The notes: generated from the letters alone by a model not told the origin. 49,321 bases of DNA from Roseivivax isoporae LMG 25204 (GCF_000521865.1 NZ_JAME01000035.1:1-49321), one strand, 5' to 3'. Numbered from the stretch's first letter, positions 35,415-46,261 are shown. Numbers and translations are program-made.

Positions 35415-36620
35415 ATGTCGAGCCGCACTGAGACGACCTTCGCCCCGCCCGTGATGGAGGCCCGCCGCTGGCTCGAGGGCGCGGTCTTCCCGCCCGACCG
35501 CCCGCTCCTGAACGTGAGCCAGGCCGCGCCGGTCGACCCGCCGCCCGCGCCGCTGCGCGCGGCCATGGCCGAGGCGCTCGACGATCCCGCGACCCATCTC
35601 TACGGCCCCGTGCTGGGACTGCCCGATCTCCGCGCGGAACTCGCCCGCTCCTGGGCGCGGCATTACGGCGGGCCGGTCGACGCGGCCGAGATCGCCATCA
35701 CCGCCGGCTGCAACCAGGCCTTCGCCGCGGTGATCGCGGCGCTCTGCACCGAGGGCGACGAGGTCATCCTGCCGACGCCCTGGTACTTCAACCACAAGAT
35801 GTGGCTCGACATGGCGGGCGTGACGGCCGTGCCGCTCGCGACGGGGCCGGACCTCGTGCCCGACGCGGACGCCGCGGCGGCGCTCGTGACGCCCCGCACC
35901 CGCGCCATCGCGCTCGTGACGCCCAACAATCCGGGCGGCGTCGAGTACCCGGCCGGGACGCTCCGCGCCTTCCGCGACCTCGCGGCACGCCACGGCCTCC
36001 GGCTCATCGTCGACGAGACCTACCGCGATTTCGACAGCCGCACCGGCGCGCCGCACGACCTGCGCGGGAACGGCCCCGACCCGCACCTCGTGCAGCTCTA
36101 TTCCTTCTCCAAGGCGTACCGCCTGACCGGTCACCGCGTGGGCGCCGTCATCGCCGACCCGGGCCTTCTCGCCGAGGTCGAGAAGTTCCTCGACACGGTG
36201 GCGATCTGCGCGCCGCAGCTCGGCCAGCGCGCGGCGCTCTGGGGACTGCGCCACCTCGACCAGTGGGTCGCGGGCGAACGGGCCGAGATCCTCGATCGCC
36301 GCGCCGCGATCGAAGAGAACATGCCGCGCCTTGCCGAGCGCGGCTGGCGGCTCATGGGCCTCGGCGCCTACTTCGCCTATCTCGAGCATCCCTTCGCCGA
36401 GCCCTCGGACGCGCTCGCCCGGCGCCTCGTGCACGAGGCGGGCATCCTCGCCCTGCCCGGCACCATGTTCATGCCCGCGGACGATCCCGCCGGCGCCCGG
36501 CAGGTCCGCATCGCCTTCGCCAACGTGGACCGGGCGGCGATCGCCGATCTCTTCGCCCGGCTCGCGGGCTTCGACGCCGCGCTCGCGAGCCCCCTTGCGA
36601 CCCGGGGGGCCAGCAACTAG
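35415..36620 (+). CDS. Pyridoxal-phosphate-dependent aminotransferase, class I/II
   Basis: A 401-residue cytosolic enzyme. The PLP lysine lies in LYSFSKAYRLTGHRVGA (about residue 232); NNPGG, VDETYRDF and a C-terminal Arg in ARQVRIAFAN are also typical. The sequence is close to the aspartate/aromatic aminotransferase superfamily; the amino donor is unknown. It follows the intergenic repeat, so it likely has its own promoter. Confidence 0.88.
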   Translation: MSSRTETTFAPPVMEARRWLEGAVFPPDRPLLNVSQAAPVDPPPAPLRAAMAEALDDPATHLYGPVLGLPDLRAELARSWARHYGGPVDAAEIAITAGCNQAFAAVIAALCTEGDEVILPTPWYFNHKMWLDMAGVTAVPLATGPDLVPDADAAAALVTPRTRAIALVTPNNPGGVEYPAGTLRAFRDLAARHGLRLIVDETYRDFDSRTGAPHDLRGNGPDPHLVQLYSFSKAYRLTGHRVGAVIADPGLLAEVEKFLDTVAICAPQLGQRAALWGLRHLDQWVAGERAEILDRRAAIEENMPRLAERGWRLMGLGAYFAYLEHPFAEPSDALARRLVHEAGILALPGTMFMPADDPAGARQVRIAFANVDRAAIADLFARLAGFDAALASPLATRGASN

Positions 36621-36666
36621 ACAGCGGCTCCATCGGCGCACGCGACAGCGAAAGGGCGAGAAACAC

Positions 36667-38514
36667 ATGGCATTGAAGGCCAAGGGCCTGTCGAAGGTCT
36701 TCGTCTGGATCCTGATGGGGTTGCTGTTCCTGGGGCTGATCGGCTTCGGCGCGACGAACATCACGGGCAACGTGCGCAGCGTGGGCTCGGTCGGCGACGA
36801 ACCGATCCCGGTCGACGCCTATTCGCGCGCGCTCCAGCAGGAGATCTCGACCATCCAGCAGCAAGCGGGACAGGCGGTGAGCTTCGCCGACCTGCAGGCC
36901 GCGGGCGTCGACCGGCAGGTGCTGTCGCGGATCGTCGTGAACACCGCCCTCGACTGGGAAGCGCGCCGCATCGGGCTCTCGGTGGGCGACGAGGTGCTCG
37001 CGGGCGAGCTGGCGCGCATCTCCGCCTTCCAGGGACCCGACGGTGCCTTCGACCGTGACGCCTACCGCTTCGCGCTGCAGAATGCCGGGCTCAGCGAGCA
37101 GGAATTCGAGACCGATCTGAGGCAGGAAACCGCGCGCTCGCTGCTGCAGGGCGCGATCCTGTCGGCGACCGCGATGCCCGACACCTATGTCGACACGCTG
37201 GTCGCCTGGGCGAACGAGACGCGCGATTTCAGCTGGGCCATCCTCGACGAGGGCGCGCTGTCGACCGGGGTCGCGGTGCCCACCGAGGAACAGCTGCGCG
37301 CCTATTACGACGAGAACATCGACCGCTACACCCGGCCAGAGACCAAGGTCGTGAGCTATGCCTGGGTCACGCCGGACATGCTGGTCGACAGCGTCGAGAT
37401 CGACGAGGAGACGCTGCGCCGCGCCTACGAGGAGCGCGAGGCGGAGTTCAACATGCCCGAGCGGCGGCTGGTCGAGCGGCTGGTCTTCGGCTCCGAGGAG
37501 GAGGCGCAGGCAGCGGCCGAGGCCCTCGCCGCGGGCGAGACCGATTTCGACACGCTGGTCGCCGATCGCGGGCTCACGCTCGCGGACGTCGACCTGGGCG
37601 TGGTGGACCGCGGCGACCTGGGCGAGGCCGCGAGCGCGGTGTTCGGCACCTCCGCGGGTGACGTGGCGGGCCCTGCGCCCTCTCCGCTCGGGCCCGCGCT
37701 CTTCCGCGTGAACGCCGAGCTCGCGGCACAGAGCACGCCCTTCGAGGAAGCCGTACCGGTCCTGCGCGACAGTCTCGTGCTCGACCGCGCGCGCCGCGTC
37801 ATCGACGATCAGGCCGAGGATTTCGACGACCGCCTCGTGGGCGGCGCGACGCTCGAGGATCTCGCGGCCGAGACCGACATGGTGTTCGACACGGTCGACT
37901 ATGCCGGCCAGTCGGGCGACGGCATCACCTCCTACCCCGCCTTCCGCGAGGCAGTGGCCGACATGGCCCCGGGCGACTACCCCGAGATTCTCGAGACCGG
38001 CGATGGCGGGCTCTTCGCCGCGCGGGTGGACGAAATCCAGCCCGAGGCGCCGCGTCCCTTCGAGGAGGTCCGCGACCAGGTCGAGACCGGCTGGGAACGC
38101 CAACAGATCACCGAGGCGCTGACCGGCCAGGCCGAGGCGCTGGCAACGCGCATCGCGGAGGGCGAGAGCTTCGAGGCCGCGGGTCTCGAGCCGCGCTCGC
38201 TCGATGCGGTGACGCGGAACGAGGGCGTGGACGGCCTGCCCGAGGGCGCGATCGCGCGCATCTTCGCGCTCGAGGAAGGCGAGGCGGTCGCGGTGCCGGG
38301 CCAGGGCCGCGTGGCAATCCTGCGGCTCGACGCGGTGGTTCCCGCCGACACCGACGGGCCCGAGGCCACGGCGCTCGCCGAGCGGCTGCGCGACCAGGCG
38401 AGCGGGTCGCTGGCCAACGACCTCTTCAGCGCCTACGCGACCGACATCCAGAACCGCGCCGGCGTGCAGGTGGACCAGCAGGCGCTGAACGCCGTCCACA
38501 GCAACCTGCAATAG
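36667..38514 (+). CDS. ppiD: Membrane-anchored peptidyl-prolyl isomerase, PpiD/SurA type
   Basis: A 615-residue periplasmic chaperone fixed by one N-terminal helix (VFVWILMGLLFLGLIGFGAT). A SurA-N-like chaperone region follows, then a parvulin-like segment (about residues 262-350: RRLVERLVFGSEEEAQAAAEALAAG to PLGPALFRV) and a second, poorly conserved C-terminal part. The parvulin core seems degenerate. Nine bases before trpE, the order ppiD-trpE is familiar in Rhodobacterales. Confidence 0.88.
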   Translation: MALKAKGLSKVFVWILMGLLFLGLIGFGATNITGNVRSVGSVGDEPIPVDAYSRALQQEISTIQQQAGQAVSFADLQAAGVDRQVLSRIVVNTALDWEARRIGLSVGDEVLAGELARISAFQGPDGAFDRDAYRFALQNAGLSEQEFETDLRQETARSLLQGAILSATAMPDTYVDTLVAWANETRDFSWAILDEGALSTGVAVPTEEQLRAYYDENIDRYTRPETKVVSYAWVTPDMLVDSVEIDEETLRRAYEEREAEFNMPERRLVERLVFGSEEEAQAAAEALAAGETDFDTLVADRGLTLADVDLGVVDRGDLGEAASAVFGTSAGDVAGPAPSPLGPALFRVNAELAAQSTPFEEAVPVLRDSLVLDRARRVIDDQAEDFDDRLVGGATLEDLAAETDMVFDTVDYAGQSGDGITSYPAFREAVADMAPGDYPEILETGDGGLFAARVDEIQPEAPRPFEEVRDQVETGWERQQITEALTGQAEALATRIAEGESFEAAGLEPRSLDAVTRNEGVDGLPEGAIARIFALEEGEAVAVPGQGRVAILRLDAVVPADTDGPEATALAERLRDQASGSLANDLFSAYATDIQNRAGVQVDQQALNAVHSNLQ

Positions 38515-38522
38515 GACCGGCC

Positions 38523-40037
<1,515 letters not shown>

Positions 40038-40050
40038 GAGGGGCCCGCCG

Positions 40051-40461
40051 TCAGGCGGCCTCGGCCGCCAAGAGGCGAATGCGCTGGATCATCGCCCTGA
40101 GGCCGTTCGACCGCTGCGCCGACAGGTTCTCCTCGAGCCCGAGCCGCGCCAGTTCCGCCTTGGCGTCGACCGCCGGAACCTCGGCCACGGGGAGACCGTC
40201 GTAGAGCCGGTGCAGCACCGCAATCAGCCCGCGCACGATCATCGCGTCGCTGTCGCCGTCGAAGTGGAAATGCCCGCCCTCGATGCGCGGATGCAGCCAG
40301 ACCTGGCTCGCGCAGCCGTCGACCTTGGTCGCGGGCACGCGCAGCGCCTCGGGCAAGGGATCCATCGCCTTGCCCATCTCGATCACCATGCGGTAGCGGT
40401 CTTCCCAGTCCTCGAGGAACTCGAAATCCTCGACCACGTCCTCGAACGCCGCCTGCGCCAT
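40051..40461 (-). CDS. sufE: SufE-family cysteine desulfuration protein
   Basis: A 136-residue sulfur acceptor that takes persulfide from a cysteine desulfurase for iron-sulfur cluster assembly. The active Cys is in KVDGCASQVWL; EFLEDWEDRYRMVIEMGK and SAQRSNGLRAMI are typical. It stands apart from suf genes and converges on trpE. Confidence 0.92.
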   Translation of the reverse strand: MAQAAFEDVVEDFEFLEDWEDRYRMVIEMGKAMDPLPEALRVPATKVDGCASQVWLHPRIEGGHFHFDGDSDAMIVRGLIAVLHRLYDGLPVAEVPAVDAKAELARLGLEENLSAQRSNGLRAMIQRIRLLAAEAA

Positions 40462-40595
40462 GCGGGTGCCTCCGTTGCGGTTCGACCCGCCTGACCTAAG
40501 CGGCGTCCGGCCCGAGGTCCACCCCCGCTAGACGCTTTTCAAGCGGGGCCTGATCGGCTAGTCGAAAGGAACAGGCAAGGGCAGGTGCGGACGCG

Positions 40596-41126
40596 ATGAC
40601 CACGGGCACGAAGACGAAGACGCGGATGGGCATCCTTCTCGTGGCGACGCTTGCGGTGGCAAGCTGCGGCACGGTGCGGGACTCGCGGCTCAACCCGTTC
40701 AACTGGTTCGGCCGCGCGCAGTCGCAGCCGGTCGCCGCGAACGCATCCGCCACGAACCCCCTGCTGCCCCAGCGCAGCCCGACCGCGTCGCTGTTCCGCC
40801 GCTCGCAGCCAGATGCCTATGCCGGCCAGCCGGTGGCGCAGCTGCGCGAGATGGCGCTGGAACGGCGCCCGGGCGGGGCGATCCTGCGGGTCGAGGGCGT
40901 CGCCGACCGCGTCGGCCCCTTCGACGTGCGGCTGACACCCGACGAGAGCGCCGATCCGACCGTGCTGAGCTTCACCCTGAACGCGCTCCAGCGCCCCGGG
41001 CCGCGCAATGCGGGCCCCAATGCGCGCGCGGTGACCGCGGCGGTCTGGCTCAGCGACAACGACCTCGCGGGCGTGCGCAGCGTGTCGGTCCGCGGCCGCG
41101 ACAACGCCCTCGTCTCCCGCCGTTGA
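40596..41126 (+). CDS. Putative lipoprotein of unknown function
   Basis: A 176-residue protein with a lipoprotein signal: Lys/Arg-rich start, hydrophobic MGILLVATLAVA and lipobox VASC, so Cys24 should be lipidated. The next 45 residues are a flexible Ser/Pro/Ala linker, followed by a beta-rich part (GGAILRVEGVADRVGPFDVRLTP). I do not recognise the family. It converges on rnd with a hairpin between. Confidence 0.72.
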   Translation: MTTGTKTKTRMGILLVATLAVASCGTVRDSRLNPFNWFGRAQSQPVAANASATNPLLPQRSPTASLFRRSQPDAYAGQPVAQLREMALERRPGGAILRVEGVADRVGPFDVRLTPDESADPTVLSFTLNALQRPGPRNAGPNARAVTAAVWLSDNDLAGVRSVSVRGRDNALVSRR

Positions 41127-41157
41127 CCGGCGCTACTATCTTTTAGGATCAGGAACT

Positions 41158-41182
41158 TGCGCCGCGATCCTGCCGCGGCGCA
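41158..41182. terminator. Bidirectional terminator between the lipoprotein gene and rnd
   Basis: A perfect 9-bp stem TGCGCCGCG / CGCGGCGCA with a 7-base loop between converging stops. Confidence 0.6.
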
Positions 41183-41197
41183 CGAACCATCGCCGTG

Positions 41198-42361
41198 TCA
41201 GAGCGCGATCACCTGGATGGTGCGCCCCTTGGCCGAGAGCGCGATGCGCCCGTCGCAGAGCTTGAGCGCCTCCTCCCCGAAGACCTCGCGCCGCCAGCCC
41301 TTCAGCGCCGGCACGTCCCGTTCGCCCGCCGCGATCGCGTCGAGATCGGCGGCCGAGGCGATGAGCTTGGGCGCGACCCCGCTGCTTTCGGTCCGCGCCT
41401 TCAGGAGCACGCGCAGAAGGTCCGCGAGCGCCGGGTTGACCTGCATGCGGTCGCGGCTCGTGTCGGGTTCGGGCAGCTCTTCCTTGGGCTTCTCGAGACC
41501 GCGCGCCACCGCGGCAAGGATGCCGTCCGCGATCTCGCCCTTCCGCGCCTCGCGCAGCAGCAGCCGCGAGCGGCCGAGATCGGCCAGCGATTGCGGCTTG
41601 GTCGAGGCGAGCTCGGACAGCGCGTCGTCCTTGAACACCCGGTTGCGCGGCACGTTGCGCTCCTGCGCGAACGTCTCGCGGAAGGTCGCAAGCTCCTGAA
41701 CCAGCGCGAGGAAGCGCGCCGAGGACGACCGCGTCTTGATCCGCTTCCACGCGTCCTCGGGCTTGACCACGTAGGTCGCGGGGTCCGTCAGCACCGCGAT
41801 CTCCTCGGCGACCCAGCGATGCCGCCCGCTGTCGCGCAGACGCCGGTCGAGATATTCGTAGATCTCGCGCAGATGCGTCACGTCGGCCAGCGCGTAGGTC
41901 TTCTGCGCCTCCGACAATGGCCGCCGCGACCAGTCGGTAAAGCGCGAGGACTTGTCGAGCTGCGCCTTGGCGATGCGCTTGACCAGCGTCTCGTAGCCCA
42001 CCTGCTCGCCGAAGCCGCAGACCATCGCGGCCACCTGCGTGTCGAAGAGCGGATCGGGAATCACGCCCTCGTCGATGTAGAAGATCTCGAGATCCTGCCG
42101 CGCCGCGTGGAACACCTTGACCACCGACGTGTTGCGGAAGAGCTCCATCAGCGGCGCCAGCGACAGGGCGTCGCCCCCCTCGATCGGGTCGACGAGCACG
42201 GCGTCGTCGTCGTCCGTGCCGGGCAGCGCCAGCTGGATCAGGCACAGCTTGGAATAGTAGGTGCGTTCCCTCAGGAACTCCGTATCGACGGTGACATAAG
42301 GCGCCGAACGCGCCCGCTCGCAGAACGCCGCGAGCGCGTCCGTGGTCGTAATGGTCTGCAT
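41198..42361 (-). CDS. rnd: Ribonuclease D
   Basis: A 387-residue 3'-5' exoribonuclease that trims tRNA and other stable RNA. The DEDDy residues are present: VDTEF, HAARQDLEIF and YALADVTHLREIY. An HRDC-type C-terminal region (about 210-290) and a variable tail follow. Size is normal. It diverges from a small membrane-protein gene. Confidence 0.93.
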   Translation of the reverse strand: MQTITTTDALAAFCERARSAPYVTVDTEFLRERTYYSKLCLIQLALPGTDDDDAVLVDPIEGGDALSLAPLMELFRNTSVVKVFHAARQDLEIFYIDEGVIPDPLFDTQVAAMVCGFGEQVGYETLVKRIAKAQLDKSSRFTDWSRRPLSEAQKTYALADVTHLREIYEYLDRRLRDSGRHRWVAEEIAVLTDPATYVVKPEDAWKRIKTRSSSARFLALVQELATFRETFAQERNVPRNRVFKDDALSELASTKPQSLADLGRSRLLLREARKGEIADGILAAVARGLEKPKEELPEPDTSRDRMQVNPALADLLRVLLKARTESSGVAPKLIASAADLDAIAAGERDVPALKGWRREVFGEEALKLCDGRIALSAKGRTIQVIAL

Positions 42362-42557
42362 CTAACCCCGCAGGAAATGAAGCGGCAATTTTCCAAAGTT
42401 AACGGAAGGTTGTGCTGCGGGAAAGCGCGGCCGCGCGGTTGCGGCGCCGGAAACCATTCCGTTGCGTGATGGCTTCCCGCAAAAACATTCATTTCAAACA
42501 TCCTGCGTGCCCCCTTATCTCCGGCGCATCGGACCCTGTCCCACCCGGAGACCCGCC

Positions 42558-42752
42558 ATGACCCTTGCAGACCTCACCCTGCCCGCCCGCCGCGCCGAGC
42601 GCGCGGTGTCCCTGTCCGACCTCCTCGCCGGACTGACAGCCGTCGTGCTGCTGGCCGGCGGCCTCGCGCTCGCCGCCTCCGCGCCCGAGCGCACGGTGAC
42701 CGGCGCCGACCTCGACTGGCACGGCAATTCCGCGACGCTGATCCGCCGCTAG
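42558..42752 (+). CDS. Small single-helix membrane protein, hypothetical
   Basis: A 64-residue protein with one hydrophobic helix (LLAGLTAVVLLAGGLALAASA) and a short tail GADLDWHGNSATLIRR. GGAG lies 7 bases before the ATG. Its TAG stop and the TAG stop of purN on the other strand share the palindrome CTAG (42749-42752). I do not recognise it. Confidence 0.55.
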   Translation: MTLADLTLPARRAERAVSLSDLLAGLTAVVLLAGGLALAASAPERTVTGADLDWHGNSATLIRR

Positions 42753-43342
42753 GGCGTGAGGATCGGCCTGCGGTCGCCGGATGCGAACCGCCGCAGCACT
42801 GCCGGGTAGAGGCGGTGCTCCTCGACCAACACCCGCGCCGCCAGGTCCGCGGGGCTGTCGCCGGGCAGCACCGGGACCCGCGCCTGCCCGAGGATGGGCC
42901 CGTCGTCGAGCGCGGGCGTGACCTCGTGCACCGTGCATCCATGCTCGGCATCCCCCGCCGCGAGCGCCCGCGCATGGGTGTCGAGCCCGCGATACTTGGG
43001 CAGGAGCGAGGGGTGGATGTTCAGCATCCGCCCCTGCCAGCGCGCGACGAAACCCTCGGTCAGCACGCGCATGAAGCCGGCGAGGCAAAGGATGTCGGGT
43101 GCCGCCTCCTGGAGCCGCGCCATCAGCGCCGCCTCGAACGCGGCACGGTCGCCGCGGAACGGGCGGTGATCCACCGCCGCGGCGTCGATGCCCATGTCGC
43201 GCGCGCGCGCGAGTCCTGCGGCCGCGGGGTCATTGGCCATCACGAGGACCGGCCGCGCCGGGTGGTCGCCCGCCATGTCCCGCGCCAGCGCGACCATGTT
43301 GGACCCGCCCCCGGAGATGAGGATCGCCACGCGCTTCTTCAT
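42749..43342 (-). CDS. purN: Phosphoribosylglycinamide formyltransferase
   Basis: A 197-residue enzyme for the third step of purine synthesis, using 10-formyltetrahydrofolate. It has AILISGGGSNMVAL, ILCLAGFMRVL, the catalytic region LNIHPSLLPKYRGLDTHARAL and HEVTPALDDGPI. It lies 14 bases downstream of purM in the usual purMN order. Confidence 0.95.
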   Translation of the reverse strand: MKKRVAILISGGGSNMVALARDMAGDHPARPVLVMANDPAAAGLARARDMGIDAAAVDHRPFRGDRAAFEAALMARLQEAAPDILCLAGFMRVLTEGFVARWQGRMLNIHPSLLPKYRGLDTHARALAAGDAEHGCTVHEVTPALDDGPILGQARVPVLPGDSPADLAARVLVEEHRLYPAVLRRFASGDRRPILTP

Positions 43343-43356
43343 GCCCTGCGATCCGG

Positions 43357-44406
43357 TCAGAGGAGCGAACCCGTGTAGCGCACGCCGGCTCCCGCGCGCA
43401 CGGCGCCGATGACGCTCACCCGCTCGCCCGCCTGCGCGAGATGCGCGGCCAGCGCCTCGGCGCGGTCCTGCGCCACCACGAGCACCATGCCGATTCCGCA
43501 ATTGAAGGTCTTGAGGCATTCGGCGGGCTTCATCCCGCCCACCGACGCGAGCCAGCCGAAGACCGGCGGCAGCGTCCACGCGTCGAGGTCGATCTCGGCG
43601 CCGAGCCCCTCGGGCAGGACCCGCGGCAGGTTCTCGGTCAGCCCGCCGCCGGTGATGTGCGCGGCCGCGTGCACGCCGCCCTCCGCCATCGCCGACAGGA
43701 CCGGCCGGACGTAGAGCCGCGTGGGCGTCAGCAGCGCCGCGCCGAGCCTCGTGCCCGCGTCCCACGGGCAGTCCGCGTCCCAGCTGTCCCCGGAGATATC
43801 CACGATTCTGCGCACAAGGCTGTAGCCGTTCGAATGCACCCCGTCTGAACCGAGCCCGAGGAGCACGTCGCCCTCGGCCACGCCCTGCGGCAGGTGCGTG
43901 CCGCGCTCCATGGCGCCCACGGCAAAGCCCGCGAGGTCGAAATCGCCGGCGGGGTACATGCCCGGCATCTCGGCGGTCTCGCCGCCGATGAGCGCTGCGC
44001 CCGAACGCGCGCAGCCCTCGGCGATGCCCTCGATCACCCGCGCCGCGCTGTCGGTGTCGAGCTTGCCGGTCGCGAAATAGTCGAGAAAGAACAAGGGCTC
44101 GGCGCCCTGGCAGACCAGGTCGTTGACGCACATCGCGACGAGGTCGATCCCGACGCCGTCCACATGGCCCGTGTCGATCGCGATGCGCAGCTTGGTGCCC
44201 ACGCCGTCGGTCGCCGCAACCAGCACCGGGTCGGTGAAGCCCGCGGCCTTCAGGTCGAAGAGCGCGCCGAAGCCGCCGAGCCCCGACATGGTCCCTGCCC
44301 GGTCGGTGCGCGCCGCGGCAGGCTTGATCCGCTCCACCAGCGCGTTGCCCGCATCGATATCCACACCCGCCTCGGCGTAGGTGATGCCGTTCTTGCCCTC
44401 GGTCAT
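43357..44406 (-). CDS. purM: Phosphoribosylformylglycinamidine cyclo-ligase
   Basis: A 349-residue ATP-dependent enzyme making aminoimidazole ribonucleotide, the fifth step of purine synthesis. Family motifs include [66 protein letters not shown] and [16 protein letters not shown]. It heads the purMN operon. Confidence 0.96.
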   Translation of the reverse strand: MTEGKNGITYAEAGVDIDAGNALVERIKPAAARTDRAGTMSGLGGFGALFDLKAAGFTDPVLVAATDGVGTKLRIAIDTGHVDGVGIDLVAMCVNDLVCQGAEPLFFLDYFATGKLDTDSAARVIEGIAEGCARSGAALIGGETAEMPGMYPAGDFDLAGFAVGAMERGTHLPQGVAEGDVLLGLGSDGVHSNGYSLVRRIVDISGDSWDADCPWDAGTRLGAALLTPTRLYVRPVLSAMAEGGVHAAAHITGGGLTENLPRVLPEGLGAEIDLDAWTLPPVFGWLASVGGMKPAECLKTFNCGIGMVLVVAQDRAEALAAHLAQAGERVSVIGAVRAGAGVRYTGSLL

Positions 44407-44476
44407 GCGCTGCCCCGTCGCCTGCTGTCGCCGCGCGCGGGATAGCCCAAGCCCCCCCGACTGTCCATGCCGCCGC

Positions 44477-44504
44477 TTGACCGTGGCGGACCGGCTGGTA
44501 TTGA
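44477..44504 (+). promoter_or_regulatory. Promoter of tRNA-CAT
   Basis: TTGACC, 16 bases, TATTGA, ending 11 bases before the tRNA. Confidence 0.6.
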
Positions 44505-44515
44505 CTGCCCGGCGG

Positions 44516-44592
44516 GGGCCTGTAGCTCAATTGGTTAGAGCAGAGCGCTCATAACGCTTTGGTTGCGGGTTCAAGTCCTGCCGGGCCTACCA
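44516..44592 (+). tRNA. tRNA with CAT anticodon (Ile2 or elongator Met)
   Basis: A full 77-base cloverleaf: acceptor GGGCCTG, D arm AGCTCAATTGGTTAGAGC, anticodon loop CTCATAA, T loop TTCAAGT and encoded CCA. The TTGGT variable region and TTCAAGT T loop resemble the Ile2 tRNA whose CAT is modified by TilS; elongator Met cannot be excluded. Core genes end here. Confidence 0.93.
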
Positions 44593-45510
44593 AAAACCCC
44601 AATTTTTTCAATGAATTCAACGACTACATGTCCCGCATGCGTCGCCCGGTTGGCCCATAACTTTCAATGGGTTGCGGATCATGTGTCCCATGTATTTGCG
44701 GGATCTCCGCTTGCGGTTGGTGGCACCGCGAGCACCTGGTGCGTGCTCAGGTCCCGCACCCGGTCGCCCTCCGGCACCTGCACGCGCCCAAAATGCTCAT
44801 CCGGTTGAACGAACTCGGCGTCGAGCTAGCGCGCTAGAGTGCGACGTAGCAAGAACGCGCGCGACGGCGTGGCAGTTCGTAGGGGGCTACGCCGATTACT
44901 GCAATATCAACACGTTAGGTGGCACAGTTGGCAACAAATGGCCGGCTGAAAATCAATGGGTTAGGATCCGAGGTGACAACCGTTTTGGTACCGGCCGAGA
45001 GAAAACGGGGACGCAGCAGGATCCGAACCTGCCGACTGCCCCTTAGGAGAGGGTGGCACCCAGCGCAGAGCAACGGGATTCACGGAAAAACGCCACGTTT
45101 AGAACACCGATGTTTCCGGTTTGTGCAGCTGAAATCCGTCTACGCAGGTTCAACGAACCAAAGAGCATTCCCGTTGACGAGATCACGGCTATCACCTTGA
45201 CTGCTGTCGCGGCCTAAAATCAAGCGCATAGGATGGTGGGTGGGTTCAAACGGTTCAGCGTTACCACGGATGAAAGCGTCCGAACATTCGAGGCAGAGCA
45301 AGTTATCACACGGCAACTCAGAACGCCGCGGGCTAGACGCCGCATAAGGGCGCTCATAAACAAGAAAGCTGAGGCTGGTCCGACGTGCTCTATTGGCGTT
45401 TCTGCGAAAGGCGTCACGCTTCGTAAGGTGCGAACGGGGACTGGCGGTCATGCTAAGCAGCGAAACTATGTGCCGTGCGCCCCCGCAAGCCGATCGAATT
45501 AGGAGGAAGC
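44593..45510. other. Gene-poor accessory stretch after tRNA-CAT
   Basis: Base composition drops and no convincing gene is present apart from the tRNA-Arg-like scar. The frame ending at 44837 (REHLVRAQVPHPVALRHLHA, then RLNELGVELAR) looks like a decayed gene end. Two overlapping frames compete at 45140-45502: minus 45451-45140, with a Cys-rich CDNLLCLEC segment and later His pair, and plus 45233-45502, Arg/Lys-rich. Neither has a good ribosome site, and I cannot choose. Confidence 0.4.
45007..45049 (-). other. 3' half of a tRNA-Arg(CCT)-like gene: probable attachment scar
   Basis: On the minus strand the bases fit tRNA positions 32 to about 74: loop CTCCTAA (anticodon CCT), stem GGGGC, five-base variable loop, T arm GCAGG-TTCGGAT-CCTGC, acceptor TGCGTCC. 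No D arm or 5' acceptor precedes it, and the 3' end reads CCG, not CCA. G replaces the nearly invariant A58, so it may be drifting. Orientation places the island to the right, towards the phage genes, with core DNA to the left. Confidence 0.5.
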
Positions 45511-45762
45511 GTGACGGACCAACCCGATCTGACTCCTGACATCAATGTGCTGGCCTTAGTGCCGTTGCTCCGAAGCCGTGCACGACATTACGTGGATGAC
45601 CAGGACGCCGCTGACCGTCTTGTGGAGACGGTCCTTAAAGACGCTATCGCAAACCCTCGTCGTTGCACCTCACAGGCGGACGTGAAGAGCTGGCTGCTTG
45701 ATCGACTTCTCGCGCATGCCAAGCTGAAGATCGCCATAAAAAACTGGGTGATGTGGCACTGA
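45511..45762 (+). CDS. Small protein resembling sigma-factor region 2, hypothetical
   Basis: An 83-residue protein with GTG start and an excellent AGGAGGA site 4 bases upstream of it. The segment LVPLLRSRARHYVDDQDAADRLVETVLKDAIANP resembles region 2 of ECF sigma factors, but the DNA-binding region 4 is missing and no frame continues it. It could be a truncated sigma factor or an unrelated helical protein. Confidence 0.6.
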   Translation: MTDQPDLTPDINVLALVPLLRSRARHYVDDQDAADRLVETVLKDAIANPRRCTSQADVKSWLLDRLLAHAKLKIAIKNWVMWH

Positions 45763-45789
45763 CTGTTTCCGCCCGGAACCGCGAGGAAG

Positions 45790-46098
45790 TCAGGCGGCGG
45801 ACTCGGTCCCACGCTCTCGAGGCAGCCTGTATCGAATACGAAGCACCGGGCTCACGTCACGATCGACATCCTGAAGCACAACGTCGCCATCCCGAAGCTC
45901 GAGAAACATGGCAGAGCGCGCGACTTCCATCTTCAAGTCAGCTGCGCCACTCCAGTCAGCTGCGCCACTCCAGTCAAGTCTCCTGCACAGCTCGTCTGAG
46001 GAGACCTCAATGGCGACGAATTTAGCAGCCTCCAGCCGTCTAAAAATCTTGTGGAGTTCCTGCTCCAACATTTTGTGGAGTTGCTGCTCCGGTCCCAT
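45790..46098 (-). CDS. Hypothetical protein with in-frame internal repeats
   Basis: A 102-residue frame starting MGPEQQLHKMLEQELHKIF with AAGG about 8 bases before the ATG. It has two in-frame duplications: EQQLHK/EQELHK (24-base period) and WSGAADWSGAAD (18-base perfect repeat). Their lengths in multiples of three favour real coding. No family recognised. Confidence 0.42.
   Translation of the reverse strand: MGPEQQLHKMLEQELHKIFRRLEAAKFVAIEVSSDELCRRLDWSGAADWSGAADLKMEVARSAMFLELRDGDVVLQDVDRDVSPVLRIRYRLPRERGTESAA
45936..45976. repeat. Tandem repeat, 18-base unit
   Basis: AGTCAGCTGCGCCACTCC occurs twice back to back, followed by five bases of a third copy. A second pair of 18-base near-copies (17 of 18) lies at 46049-46066 and 46073-46090. 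Confidence 0.85.
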
Positions 46099-46261
46099 GA
46101 TATATGCCTTGTCGCCAATATCTGGCTAGGCTGCCATATCGTATCGGTCAACCAAAGGCCGAGCCCCCGCAATTGTCAAATGTGAACCGCTTCGTGCAGT
46201 TTCTTGCCGTCTGAGAGCAAAGCCTACCTTTCTCGCCGGAGTAAGTAACCCTGGAAGCAAC

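Noticed and set aside
45140-45502. Two overlapping opposite-strand ORFs
   Set aside because: Neither has a good ribosome site or recognised family. They are described in the gene-poor stretch and not called as genes.
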